Counted from the first letter of the stretch, positions 34,845 to 45,600 are shown. The stretch is DNA of 64,000 nt from Puniceicoccus vermicola (GCF_014230055.1 NZ_JACHVA010000124.1:1-64000), one strand, 5' to 3'. A program made the numbers and translations. The notes: generated from the sequence alone by a model not told the origin.

Positions 34845-36230
34845 TTACCCGGCCTTGCCGTCGTACAAGGCGATGATATAGGGGTGTTCGGGATCGTATA
34901 CGGTGAGGGGTTTGGGATTGTTCACGCGGCCGAGCGGGCGGATGTCTTGGCCGGGTTCTCCGTTGCGGGAGTCCCCGATCGTTTTCGCGCCCTGCCGGAA
35001 GGCATTCATCAGCTCCTCGACTTTGTCGGGACGGCTCTCGAAGAGGTTTTCGGTTTCCCCAATGTCGCGGGAGAGATCGTAGAGTTCCTGGCAGTCGGTG
35101 CAGCGACCTCCTCCCTCGTGGATGCGTAGGTGCAGCTTCCAGGATCCCTTGCGCACGGCGTGAATCTCGTCCCGTCGGTAGTAGAAAAAGGCTTCATAGG
35201 GCGAGTCCGCATCGTCGCCTGGAGCGGTCCAGAGTGGGGTCGCATCGTGGCCGTCGATTACCCGGTCTTCCGGTGGCTTGGTGTTGGCGGCGGCCGCCAG
35301 TGTGGGGAGGAAATCCATAGCCGTCGTGAGTGCCGAGCAGGTGGTGCCCGCCGGGACGTGATCCGGCCAACGGACAATGCAGGGAACGCGGATTCCCCCC
35401 TCGTAGTTTTGGGCTTTCGTGCCGCGGAGTGGGGCATTGCTTCCGCCTTCGCCGCTCACCCGGGAACCGTTGTCGGAGGTAAAAATGATGATCGTGTTGT
35501 CCAGCAGGCCGAGCGACTCGAGTTCGGCACGGAGCGAGGCGGTGGCCCAGTCAATACATTCCACGGCTGCTCCATAGGGACCGTTCTGCGAGGTTTTTAG
35601 AAAGCGTTCGCTGACGAGCAGCGGCAGATGGACGTGGAGGTGGGCAAAATAGAGAAAGAAGGGCTCGTCGCGATGTTCACGCATGAAGGTAATACTTTCT
35701 TCGACGTAGCGTTCGGTAAGGCTGGTCTGATCGGGCTGCTGCTGGATAACCTCTTCACCGCGCATGAGAGGGAGCGGTACGTATCCATCGGGGTTAGCGT
35801 GCCGACGGGCCATGTCGTTGCTGTAGGGTAAGCCGTAGTAGTGGTCGAATCCGTGGCGGGTGGGCAGGAATTCCGGCTGATCACCGCAGTGCCACTTGCC
35901 AATCAATGCAGTGGCATAGCCGGCGTCATTTAATAGCGTGCCGATGGTGATTTCGTCGGGGTGCAGTCCGCAACTGTCACCAGGGAAAAGCACGCCCGCA
36001 CGGTCGAATTCGGTAAATCCGATTCGCCGAGGATAGCAGCCCGTCAGCATGGCACCGCGCGAGGGGGTGCACACCGACGAGGCCATGTAAAAATCGGTGA
36101 ATCGCTTTCCATCCGCCGCCAGGCGATCCACGGCGGGCGTCTGGTTCACCGTTGATCCATAGCAACCTAGATCGCCATATCCGAGGTCGTCGCAGTTGAT
36201 GAGGAGGATGTTGGGCCGTCGGCTCATCAA
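34845..36230 (-). CDS. Formylglycine-dependent sulfatase (paralogue of 7379-8755)
   Basis: This 461-residue sulfatase starts MMSRRPNILLINCDDLGYGD with the metal-binding Asp pair. Its activation motif CTPSR is at residues 54-58, followed by GAMLTGCYPRRIGF. Long identical stretches with the sulfatase at 7379 (GKWHCGDQPEFLPTRHGFDH and YGLPYSNDM) show a gene duplication with later divergence. TSDNGS and LYDLSRDIGETENLF complete the family pattern. No signal peptide is present. It is not paired with a glycosidase here, unlike its paralogue; the PEP-CTERM gene lies upstream on the same strand. Specificity is unknown but probably related to that of the other copy. Confidence 0.93.
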   Translation of the reverse strand: MMSRRPNILLINCDDLGYGDLGCYGSTVNQTPAVDRLAADGKRFTDFYMASSVCTPSRGAMLTGCYPRRIGFTEFDRAGVLFPGDSCGLHPDEITIGTLLNDAGYATALIGKWHCGDQPEFLPTRHGFDHYYGLPYSNDMARRHANPDGYVPLPLMRGEEVIQQQPDQTSLTERYVEESITFMREHRDEPFFLYFAHLHVHLPLLVSERFLKTSQNGPYGAAVECIDWATASLRAELESLGLLDNTIIIFTSDNGSRVSGEGGSNAPLRGTKAQNYEGGIRVPCIVRWPDHVPAGTTCSALTTAMDFLPTLAAAANTKPPEDRVIDGHDATPLWTAPGDDADSPYEAFFYYRRDEIHAVRKGSWKLHLRIHEGGGRCTDCQELYDLSRDIGETENLFESRPDKVEELMNAFRQGAKTIGDSRNGEPGQDIRPLGRVNNPKPLTVYDPEHPYIIALYDGKAG

Positions 36231-36304
36231 GATAAGTGAACCCTTGGGTTTGAGTGGAGTGTGGCGGTCCTAAAGTCTCTACACGGCAACTCTGATTAAA
36301 CCCT

Positions 36305-37111
36305 TCAGGTACGCCGGCGACGTAGGGCCGCTAGAAGCCCGAAGGCTCCAGCGAGCAGGGCAAGATTGGAAGGCTCCGGGACCACGGAAAGCGACATGTT
36401 TTCGATGGATCCATTTCCGCCGGATCCCGAAAAGCGGGTAAAGCCGAAGCCCGGAAGGTCCCCTACCAATGCGGTGCTGGTGATACCGAGGTCCTGGGTG
36501 CTGCCAAGCTGAATTCCGTTTAGGAAATAGGAGGCTTGCGCGATGGTTCCTGTCAGGTCAAGCTGGATGGATACATCATAGGTGCCGTCCGTGTCGCTAT
36601 CGGTCCCGACTGTGTCTCCTGCCGTCCCCGGTCCGTTCCAGAATACGACATCGTCATTGCTCGCATGAGTGCGGGCCAGCACCCATGGATAACCGCCATC
36701 GGCGGCACTGCTATGATTTATGTTGTCGCTGGTGCTGAAGCCCAACGAGATCCAGTTTGTTCCGGGACTGGTGATGGTGGCTCTGAGATCGTAAACTTTA
36801 TCGACCTCAAACGTGTAGGGGAGGAAAGCCACGTTAATGGAGTCCGTGGACTCAAGGACTGTGCCGTCCTGGCGGAAAAGCGTTCCCTGCGGATAACCTG
36901 TTTGTTGCAGCACGACCTGCCAGGTTAGCCCACCCGTAGTGGTTGTCTTGCCATCGAGAAAATCACTGCCGGATCCATCGAAGTCTTCCGACACCAGAAG
37001 CTGGGCATGAGCCGTCACACTTGCGGACGCCAAGCCGATGAAGGTGAGGGTAACGAGAGCGAGCGACGAACCGAAAGTGGAGGATAGATTTGCTTGGGAG
37101 GGGCTTTTCAT
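36305..37111 (-). CDS. PEP-CTERM protein, lectin-like beta sandwich
   Basis: The protein has 268 residues from the ATG at 37111 (MKSPSQANLSSTFG), giving a signal peptide that ends near VTAHAQ. The body (LVSEDFDGSGSDF, then the middle with many Thr, Ser and Asp residues) looks like a concanavalin-like or LamG-like sandwich. The C-terminus is a textbook PEP-CTERM signal: VVPEPSNLALLAGAFGLLAA followed by LRRRRT. It would be exported and processed by an exosortase. It is not related to the two autotransporter-like PEP-CTERM proteins at 6261 and 50125. A glycan-binding role is plausible. The sulfatase at 34845-36230 is downstream on the same strand. Confidence 0.85.
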   Translation of the reverse strand: MKSPSQANLSSTFGSSLALVTLTFIGLASASVTAHAQLLVSEDFDGSGSDFLDGKTTTTGGLTWQVVLQQTGYPQGTLFRQDGTVLESTDSINVAFLPYTFEVDKVYDLRATITSPGTNWISLGFSTSDNINHSSAADGGYPWVLARTHASNDDVVFWNGPGTAGDTVGTDSDTDGTYDVSIQLDLTGTIAQASYFLNGIQLGSTQDLGITSTALVGDLPGFGFTRFSGSGGNGSIENMSLSVVPEPSNLALLAGAFGLLAALRRRRT

Positions 37112-37142
37112 GAAAACGATGTTGGTAAGGAAATCTTTGTTT

Positions 37143-37158
37143 GGCAATAAATATTCTC
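37143..37158 (-). promoter_or_regulatory. Shared upstream motif variant (gagaatatttattgcc)
   Basis: On the complement it follows taaaataatc and ends 31 nt before the PEP-CTERM start. It has TTGCC rather than TTGAC. Confidence 0.4.
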
Positions 37159-37459
37159 GATTATTTTACTCTCACTTGGTTCCGGGATTCGAACCGTCCC
37201 GGGGAGGGGATGTCGGAGCCGTTTGGATAAAAAGGGGACAGGAACGCTGGGAACGTTTGACCTATGCCATGGGCCCGTTCGAAGTCACCGATTATATATT
37301 GAAGGGTGCAACTTAACCCACAGAGTCATCGGTAAAGCTGAGATTCGCCCGTAGCCGAAGCGGCCAACGCTTTGGATCGTTCGCAGCCATCGGTTTCCAT
37401 CGTCCGAAATCTTGCGATTTTAGCTACATTCACCAGTAGAAATAGTCTCGCCGGATAAT

Positions 37460-37528
37460 GGAATAAAAAGGAATAAAAATTGACAGGGTTCCCCTTGCGT
37501 CAGAAGGTGACACTTCAATGAAATTGAG
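37460..37528 (+). repeat. Leader block, copy A (with shared motif)
   Basis: This block contains ggaataaaaattgac (37470-37484), then agggttcccc, gcgtcagaaggtgac and an ATG in atgaaattgag. It is nearly identical to blocks at 39790-39860 and 42564-42633, with small indels. It precedes a mini-frame and then GH36. Confidence 0.85.
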
Positions 37529-37601
37529 CCTTCTCTCCCGTCGTCGCTATTATTCCGACTCTTTACAAGTGATTGTCCCGTCAGTGCACAAAGCTTATTA
37601 G
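37518..37601 (+). other. Short leader frame ending against the GH36 start
   Basis: A 27-residue frame begins with MKLSLLSRRR at the leader-block ATG and stops with TAG at 37599-37601, directly before and in the same frame as the GH36 ATG. It resembles the first residues of the lipoprotein leaders at 39850 and 42623 only in MKL. It may be a decayed leader or a coupling frame. Confidence 0.4.
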
Positions 37602-39734
37602 ATGAGAACCGAATTCAATCTTATTCTCGATACTGAAGAAAACGGACTGCACATTGTTATCGAAAAGGGCCCGGATCACGCTGCGCGCTTGCTTCATTTT
37701 TCATCGCTGCCCTTCGAAGCGAATACGGTTTCTGACGATGAGCGCTTACGCCGTCGTTACACTTTGGTGGAAGTGCATTGCACTGGCGAAAACCAACATG
37801 ATCATCACGGGGGAAAGCATACGGGCTCCAATTGCGGCGGCAACCTCCCGCGCTTTGTGGCCTTGCGTGACTCGGGTAACGCGCAGGGGCGTAAGTTGGA
37901 GATTGAGCAAGTGTCCGACCGCTTGTTGATTGTCAGTCACATCCAGTTCTTTGATGGGATCCCGGTAGCCCGCTGTTGGACGGAGTTAACGAACACCGCC
38001 GACGTATCAGTGGGGATCGAGTATGTGGCCTCTTTTGCACTCGTCGGCATCACAAAGGAGCAAGGCGCCGAGGTGATGGAAGACGCTTTTCTACACGTGG
38101 CGCACAATTCATGGAAATCCGAATTTCAGTGGCGCCGTAATTCCTTGGCGGAGCTTGGGCTTACTCCAATGAGCGAGCCGGGCTTTTCCTTGAAGTCCCT
38201 TGCGTTTAGCAACACCGGCACTTGGGCGGCCAAAGAATTTTTACCCATGGGGATTTTCGAGACGCCTCGGCGCTGCCATTTTCTTTTTTGGCAGATCGAG
38301 AGTCACGCTTCCTGGCACTGGGAGGTCGGAGATATCTCCAAGCAACTGTATCTCCATTTAAGCGGCCCGACCGAGCGTGAAAATCAATGGTGGAAAAACC
38401 TTCAGCCGGGCGAGTCTTTCGCATCGATCCCTGTGGCTGTCGGAGCCTGTACGGGCAAAATCGACGCGGCATTCAACCATTTGAATACCTATCGCCGCAC
38501 TCTGCGGAGGGATCATTTCGATAACCACAAACTGCCGGTCGTTTTTAATGACTACATGAATTGCCTGAGGGGCGATCCGACGACGGAAAAGCTCTTGCCG
38601 CTGATCGACAAAGCGGCCGCGGCCGGCGCGGAGTATTTCGTGATCGATGCGGGTTGGTATCACGACGGCCCTTGGTGGTCGGGTGTCGGCGAGTGGTTGC
38701 CGGCTAAAAAACGCTTTCCCGGGGGAATCGAAGAACCCCTGGACTATATTCGCGAGAAAGGGATGGAGCCGGGGCTCTGGCTCGAAATCGAGCGCGTCGG
38801 GATTAACTGTCGTTTAGCGACCGAGTGGCCGGACGAATGCTTCTTCGTGCGCCATGGCCTCCGAGTGGTGGACCACGATTCGCTGCAGCTGGATTTTCGC
38901 CACCCCAAGGTGCGGGCGCATGCTGATGAAGTCGTGCGTCGAGTCGTCGAGCAGTATGGATGCAAGTTCATCAAAATGGACTACAATATCGAGATCGGTC
39001 CAGGAACCGAAGTCGATGCGGATAGCTTTGGAGACGGCCTCGTCGGCCATCAACGAGCTTACAGAGCGTGGTTAACTTCGATCTTCGAACGGTATCCGGA
39101 TCTCGTGATCGAGAACTGTAGTTCCGGAGCCATGCGTATGACCTATGGCTTGATGGATCTGCACACCACTTCGTCAACCACCGACAGTGAGGATTATCTG
39201 ATGAATGCGCGCATTTCCATCAATAGTGGGACTGCGGTCTGTCCCGAGCAGGCCGGTGTCTGGGCCTATCCCCTGATGGATGCCACCGAGGAATCGGTGA
39301 TTATGAACATGGTTAGTGCCATGAGTTGGCGCATCTATTTGAGCGGTCAAATGCAATCGATGCAAGGTGTGCGGCTTTGTCTGATTCGCGAGGCAGTGGA
39401 GTGTTACAAATCTTACCGTGAGCGCATTCCGGAAGCTGAACTCATCTGGCCGCTGGGTCTTCCCCGGCACAATAGCGGTTGGGGAGCCTTCGGCTTACGT
39501 TGGGGTGATGAAATCTTACTCTCCGTTTGGCGATTTGAAGGAGAGGACGCGACGGTTGACCTCCTGCTTAACTATGATGGCTTTGGATCCAGGCCACTAT
39601 GCGCAGACTGCGTTTATCCGAAAGAACGACCGGTCCCGACGAATTGGGCTCCCGCAACCTCCATATTCTCGGTAACGCTGCCTGAAAAAAAGATGGCTCG
39701 GATCTATCGCTTAAAATGCCAGATCGCAAGTTGA
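37602..39734 (+). CDS. GH36 alpha-galactosidase-like enzyme
   Basis: This 710-residue enzyme has the GH36/clan-D layout: an N-terminal beta-sandwich of about 300 residues, a TIM barrel and a short C-terminal beta domain. The catalytic nucleophile is Asp460 in KMDYN (the KxDxN motif). The acid/base is Asp528 in TDSED, and WYHDGPWWSGVGEW forms part of the substrate pocket. The retaining mechanism of this family removes alpha-galactose or alpha-N-acetylgalactosamine. There is no signal peptide. The ATG directly follows the stop of a short leader frame. Its upstream DNA carries the same ~70-bp leader block as the lipoprotein genes downstream, so it may be co-regulated with them. Confidence 0.93.
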   Translation: MRTEFNLILDTEENGLHIVIEKGPDHAARLLHFSSLPFEANTVSDDERLRRRYTLVEVHCTGENQHDHHGGKHTGSNCGGNLPRFVALRDSGNAQGRKLEIEQVSDRLLIVSHIQFFDGIPVARCWTELTNTADVSVGIEYVASFALVGITKEQGAEVMEDAFLHVAHNSWKSEFQWRRNSLAELGLTPMSEPGFSLKSLAFSNTGTWAAKEFLPMGIFETPRRCHFLFWQIESHASWHWEVGDISKQLYLHLSGPTERENQWWKNLQPGESFASIPVAVGACTGKIDAAFNHLNTYRRTLRRDHFDNHKLPVVFNDYMNCLRGDPTTEKLLPLIDKAAAAGAEYFVIDAGWYHDGPWWSGVGEWLPAKKRFPGGIEEPLDYIREKGMEPGLWLEIERVGINCRLATEWPDECFFVRHGLRVVDHDSLQLDFRHPKVRAHADEVVRRVVEQYGCKFIKMDYNIEIGPGTEVDADSFGDGLVGHQRAYRAWLTSIFERYPDLVIENCSSGAMRMTYGLMDLHTTSSTTDSEDYLMNARISINSGTAVCPEQAGVWAYPLMDATEESVIMNMVSAMSWRIYLSGQMQSMQGVRLCLIREAVECYKSYRERIPEAELIWPLGLPRHNSGWGAFGLRWGDEILLSVWRFEGEDATVDLLLNYDGFGSRPLCADCVYPKERPVPTNWAPATSIFSVTLPEKKMARIYRLKCQIAS

Positions 39735-39789
39735 CGCGCGGGTGTCGGTTTCGCCTCGGGATCAGTTTGTAGGGAAATCTTGCCCTAAA

Positions 39790-39860
39790 TAGAATAAAAA
39801 GGAATAAAAATTGACAGGGTTCCCCTTTGCGTCAGAAGGTGACTCTCCAATGAAATTGAG
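39790..39860 (+). repeat. Leader block, copy B (with shared motif)
   Basis: The block contains ggaataaaaattgac (39801-39815), agggttcccctttgcg and cagaaggtgac, then atgaaattgag at the start of a lipoprotein-like leader. It is more than 90% like copies A and C. Confidence 0.85.
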
Positions 39861-40172
39861 AAATCTCCCCAATTGTCGCCTTCAACCCTTATTTACTCTC
39901 TGCATGCTTGGATTGTTTGCTTCCTGCAGTAAGGAGATGGCATCCGAGGATAATGCCACGTCGCCGACTTCCACGGGGAATTCCATTTCGATCTGACCAA
40001 CGACGGGGCCAAAGCGGGGGACTCCTGGACCATGGTGTACATCGACAGCATCGGCACCGTGACCTTCGGCGAAGCCTTTTCCGTAGACGGGTTCACTCAA
40101 AACGGCACGGTCTGGACCCGGGACGGATACACGTTTGACGAAAGTACTGGGATTCTTTCGGTGAGCCGCTAA
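39850..40172 (+). pseudogene. Broken chimera: lipoprotein leader joined to a PEP-CTERM-protein fragment
   Basis: From the ATG at 39850 the frame encodes MKLRNLPNCRLQ with a hydrophobic segment and LFASCSKEM, a lipoprotein-type leader almost the same as that of the gene at 42623. It stops at 39996. Another frame, entered near 39963, reads VADFHGEFHFDLTNDGAKAG and then FGEAFSVDGFTQNGTVW, YTFDESTGILSVSR, which matches residues about 235-300 of the PEP-CTERM proteins at 6261 and 50125 (DFYFDLS, FGETFSVNGF). The sorting signal after LSV is missing. This looks like a deletion or recombination junction between two unrelated genes and is unlikely to make a product. Confidence 0.75.
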
Positions 40173-40246
40173 TGGTTCGTCCAAGAATTTTTTTCAAGAA
40201 ATAGGCAACGGACTAGATTGGAAACTGGAAAATCGTTTTTTTCGGA

Positions 40247-42463
40247 ATGCTAGAATATTATATTTCGCCTGACGGCAATGATCAGAACCCGGGAACCCAA
40301 GCCGCGCCCTGGAAAACGCTGACCAAGGCTCGTGACCAAGTCAGATCGGTTGTTGGCAGCTTTGAATCCGGACGAACAAAAAATATCACGGTGCACCTTG
40401 CGCCCGGCATTCATCGTCTGTCGGAAACATTGATACTGGGGCCCGAAGATGGGGGTGACGGAACCTTTGCCATTACCTAGAAGGGTTGTGGAGCCGACCG
40501 GACGCAGGTAAGCTCCGGCCATATCCTGAAGGGTTGGCAACGCATCGCGCAAGAGCTGCCGGACCTGCCCGATGCTCTTCAGGGAAAGGTTTGGTTTGTC
40601 GATTTACCCGAGGGGATGAAGGTCAATGCGCTTTATGGGAGGCAGGGGCCACTACCTCGGGCCCGGGGTGAGGCACTTAAACCCAATCGTCTTCCTATTG
40701 ATGAAGAGACCCTGGCACAGTACGGACCGGATGGGCCCAACGCCATTCGCCCTCGGATGTATCATGAGGGGACGACCTTATTTCATGATCGTTTTGGCTT
40801 TTCGAAAGGTGCGATCACGCCCGCTGCGGATCTGGACGAGGCGGAGTTTCTCATCATTCCAATGCATCAATGGACCATGAACATCCTGCCCATGGAGAGG
40901 ATCGACTTCGACAAGCAGATTGTCCACCTCGGAGTGCCCTGCACCTATCCCATCGGCGTTCCGCACTGCGCGCCCGAGGGCTCCATATGGTTGGAGAACA
41001 GCTTGAGCGTGATGCAACCCGGCAGTTGGGTCTATCACGAAAAGCGAGGCCGTCTCTATTACTGCCCGGATGACGATGAACCCGGGGCGGACCTGGAAGC
41101 GGCGTGTTTGACCGAGTTTATCCGCATCGAGGGTGTCCATGAATTGGACGGCGAGCAACATCCGGTCAAGGGCGTTCACTTCAGGAACCTGGCCTTCACC
41201 CGCAGTAACCGGTTTGCCTTTCACGGCCTTACCGGCAAAGGGATTCAGCATGATTGGGAGATGCACGACGCGCCGTCCAGCATGGTCCGTCTTCGCCATG
41301 CCCAGAACTGCTCCGTCACTGATTGCCATTTTCACCAGGGCGCGTCCGGTGGACTGCGCATGGATTTGGCCTGCCGGGGCAACCGGGTGGAGCGCTGCGA
41401 GTTTGACCACCTCGGTGGGTGCGGTGTTGTCCTCTGCGGCTATGGACTGAGCCATCACTATCTCAATCGTGAGAACCATGTGGTTGACAGTCACTTTCAC
41501 CATCTGGGTGAAGCTTACTGGCACTGCTCCGCCATCTTCATCTGGCAGAGCGGCGACAACCATATCGCCCGTAACTACGTGCACGACCTGCCCTACACCG
41601 GCATTATCTGTTCCGGGCGGACCGTCTATGACCGCGCGGGAAAAGGAGAATGCAGCGCGACCATTCATTGGGACGATGTGGAGCGCCAGTGCGGCAAGGG
41701 GTATGTGAACAATGCCTGGTACCATTCGGGTCTGACGAACTGGTGGATGCGCGAGCCTCTCATGCACTCACGGGAGAACCTGATCGAGTACAACAACATC
41801 CACGACGTCATGCAGATCATGGGTGACGGCAACGGCATTTATGTGTCCGGAGCCGGAGGCGGCAATGTGGTGCGATTCAACGTCGTCGGGCCCTGCCCAT
41901 CACCGACCATGGCCGAAGGCATCCGCTGCGACGACGATCAGCATCAGACCATCCTCCACGGCAACCTCATCTTCTCCCTGCATGGCTACGCAACCGGCAT
42001 CGCCCTCAAGGGTGTTAACCGCGTGACCAACAACATCCTCGCCCTGCCCCTCAAAGCTCCTGTCCGCGGCCTGCTGTCACTCGAAACAGGCCCGCTCAAT
42101 GGGTCGGTCATTCGTCGCAACATTCTGCTCACTGTCATGCCGGACCACAGGTTCGTGGGCGAAATCCGTATCCATGGTCAGGGCCGCAAGGCGCGCCTTT
42201 GCGACACTGACAGCGACGAGAATATTTATTGGTGCTCAGGCACCCCTGAAGCCAGTCAGTCCTGGCTGGATGGACTCCAATCCTACGGGGTGGATCTGCA
42301 CAGCCGAAGTTGTGATCCCGGATTCATGGACGCCGAAAACGGCGATTTCTCCCTCAAAAACAATGCTGAAGCCCTGGAACTGGGTTTCCAAGCCCTGCCA
42401 CTGGAAAAGATGTTTGCTTCACAAACCCAAGCCCCCCGCTTCGCATTTCGGCCTGACACATAA
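40247..42463 (+). pseudogene. GH141-like beta-helix protein interrupted by one in-frame TAG
   Basis: One frame runs from 40247 to 42463 and is interrupted only by a TAG at 40478-40480. Before it is YYISPDGNDQNPGTQAAPWK and HLAPGIHRLSETLILGPED; after it come SSGHILKGWQ and GKVWFVDLPEG. These are the start of right-handed parallel beta-helix glycosidases like GH141 (alpha-fucosidase or xylanase-like). The later part has many beta-helix rungs (HFRNLAFTRSN, ENHVVDSHFHHLGEAYWH, NLIEYNNIHDV). The product would be about 738 residues with no signal peptide. The frame is otherwise clean, so the stop may be a recent mutation, a sequence error or a readthrough site. A start at 40616 would lack the first beta rungs. 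Confidence 0.75.
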
Positions 42464-42563
42464 CGTTCACCACACAGGCAGTTCCAACGGCCATGCATGG
42501 CTAAGAGAGACGAAGCCGAGGTCTTCAATTAAACGATCATGAACCACCTGCTAGGTGTCATGG

Positions 42564-42633
42564 CAGAATAAATGGGAATAAAAATTGACAGGGTCCCCTT
42601 TGCGTCAGAAGGTGACGCTTCAATGAAATTGAG
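42564..42633 (+). repeat. Leader block, copy C (with shared motif)
   Basis: This copy contains ggaataaaaattgac (42575-42589) and the agggtcccctttgcg element, and its similarity to copy B continues into the coding leader to about 42735. It precedes the only intact lipoprotein gene of the three. Confidence 0.85.
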
Positions 42634-45600
42634 AAATCTCCCCAATTGTCGCCTCCAATCTGTATTTTCCCTCTGCGCGCTGGGTGCGCTTATCAGTTTT
42701 GCTTCCTGCAGTAAGCAGATGGCATCCGGGGAGAAAGCCATGTCGCCGGCATCGGAGAAAAAGGAAGCCGCGCCGGCGCCCTCGGTGCAGAAGGAGCCCG
42801 CGGAAGTTTTTGTTTTGGAAGATCTTCTCAACCGGTCTTGGACCAATGAACTGGTGACGTTCCCGGTTTCGGAGGAGCAAATCGCCGCGCTTCAGTCCGG
42901 GAAAGCCCTGATCGGGCCGGACGGCAAGAGTCACCCTTATCAAATCGATGGAGATTCGTTGGCCTTTGCTGTGAACCTTTCACCGTATGAGCGTAAGGAA
43001 TTTCGAATCGCCGACGGCGCGAAGGCTGCGGAAACGGATCTGAAGGTCACGGAAACCGATGCCGTGATTGAGCTCAACAATGGCAGGACCGGTGTGCGGA
43101 TCAACAAGAGATTGGAGGAAGCGATGGGTCCGATCGCGGGGATCATGCTGAGTGACGGAACTTGGACGAGCGGTTCGCGGTTGAACCTGACTCCTGCGGA
43201 GTATCGGTACGAGATTTCGGTTGCGGCAAGTGGACCGGTCTTCAGTGAGGTGGAGGTTCGACTGACCCGCGGAGAGGGGGACGAGGAAACGTGGAGCTTA
43301 ACATTCCGGCTGCAGGCGGGCGAGCCGGTGGTGTTGGTCGATGAGGTGACCACACTTGGCGAGGGAGAAAACTGGGAAGTAGAGCTTGCGGGCGAGGGCT
43401 TTGCGCCGAACCACATCTTGCATCGTGCCGGGTGGATGGCGAAGGCGCCATTCTCACGTGGTTTTGTCTATGCCACGGAGATCGAGCCGAACCAGAATAA
43501 CGTGTTTTATCAAATCCAGCCCTGGGTTCAGTGGTGGCGCAACTTTAACGCCAAGTGGGTCGGGCTGTACGACGACCAGGATTCCGCGCTCTTGTTTCTG
43601 GCGGCACGCGACGCAGAGGTCTGGGCCGAAGTCCGGGAGGGGTCGACCAATCGGCTGATCTTGGGTTCCGGCGCGAAACCGTTCACGCTATTCGAAGTGG
43701 GCGACCGACCGTTTGTGAAACTGCCGCTCGTCGCGTGCCGACGGAATTGGCTGATCGGCTCTGTCGATAAGCAGGAAAGTCTGGCCCAGATCGAGCCAAA
43801 GAGTGAAGGAGGGGGGCAGGATCCGTTCCTCATCCCCGTGCCCCAGCAATACGTGATCAAGTATGAGTTTCCGCTGGATGAGGTCAAAGATCTCGTACTC
43901 GAGTGGGAGGAAACCGAGGATCATCCCCGGCTGTTGTTGACGAAAAAGCAACTCACGGAACTGCAGGAGAATCCGCCATCCGACAATCTCCAAGGCGCGC
44001 CCGCCGCGCTGATCTATGAGGATGAAGCCGCGCAACGGGAATTGGTCGATCAAGTAGTCGAAAGCTCAAACGGACTGTTGGGAGTCTATTTGGAACAAAA
44101 TAGGGCGACCAACACGACTTCCTTCGGCATGGCGCCGCATCATCATTATGGTCGATTGGCCTCGACTCTCATCGGCGTCGATTCCGCGTTGAGTGTCAAC
44201 GCCTTGACCGAAGAAGAGAGGAGGCGGTTGCGTGCACAGGCGGCTTTTGTGGGATACACGGTGACACGGGATGACTTCTGGTCGCCGGAACGTGGCTATG
44301 CCAACCACCTGAACATGAGTAGCTTTGTAGCGGGCATGCAGGTCTCGGCGGGCTCGCTGTTGGCCTCCCACCCGATGGGAGAAGCCTGGGCCAACAAAGG
44401 TCTTGGCACCTTGATCTCGCAGCTCGAAAACTCTTCGGGCCTGGATGGCGGCTGGCAGGAGACGCCCCACTATGCGATGGCGGCCTTCGATACCCTGCTG
44501 GCGGCTTTCACAATGGCGCAGAACAGCGGGTATGCGGATATGCTCGACGATCCGCGCCTGAAAAATATCGCTGAGTGGTTCGCCAAGGTTTCAACGCCGC
44601 CGGATTCCCGATTCCACGGTCGGCGGCATTGGCCCCACATCGGGCATACCTATTTGTACGAAACGTCGGGAGGGTATGGAGTCTTCGCGGCGCTGTGGCA
44701 GGAGAAAGATCCTGAGTTTGCGGGAAACATGCGCTGGATGTGGGACCAGCACGGGAACCCTTCGAAGGCGGGAATCGGTGGGAGGTTTCCTATGTTTGGT
44801 CCATATCGCGGTTTATTGCTCGGGGTCGCCGAAACGGTCGAGCCGGTGGCGCCCGCATATGGTTCGGACTGGTTCCGCGACACCGGCGTCATCTTTCGGA
44901 GTGGCTTTCCGTCGGACCGGGAAACGATGATGACCGTGATCGCCGGGAAAAATCACGACCACTACGACCGTGACTCGGGCAGTTTCACCCTGTGGGGCAA
45001 GGGGCGCATTGTCTCCGACGATTTTGGCTACAGTAGCATGGGGCCGGCCACGGAACATAACATGGTCACCAGTCAGTTTTCCCGCGCCTCCAATCTCTTC
45101 CATGTGTCGGATTTCTATGCCGGAGAGTGGATGGATTATATGAAAGGCACGGCCAATGAGTGGACGCGGCAGATTGTCTTCATCAAAGATGAGGATCCAC
45201 TCCGACCGAATTACTTCGTGATTCGGGATAGCTTCCCCAAGCCGGGTTCCGCCACTTCGCGGACGTTCTTTGTGGCTGAGTCGGTCGAACTGACCGAGCG
45301 GGGAGCATCGGTCATTGGCAAGGAGGATGTGGATACGGATGTTTTTTACGCCTATCCTCCGGGGCTGGAACTGGCTACCGAGGAAAAAACCACCAGTGGA
45401 CACGGAGCCGCGGCCCCGAATCCAAGCCCGTCTAACCCGAACCGTGTCAAGGAGGGGAAAATGGATTATACCCAGATCGGGCTACTGGCTACCGTGAAGA
45501 GCGAGCCGGGATTCATGGCCGTGATCTATCCGCGACTCAAAAACGAAGCCGCTCCGACGTTCACTTCCTTCGCCGAGGGGCGCGGGGTGAAGGTGGAATC

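Larger units (their letters stand above)
37148..37601. other. Intergenic region upstream of GH36
   Basis: This is a 454-bp gap between divergent genes. It contains the motif at 37143-37158, the leader-block copy at 37460-37528 and a 28-codon mini-frame (37518-37601). No other feature is supported. Confidence 0.55.

Noticed and set aside
40478-40480. TAG as a pyrrolysine codon
   Set aside because: No pyrrolysine machinery is visible and GH141-like enzymes are not known to use it; simple mutation is more likely.
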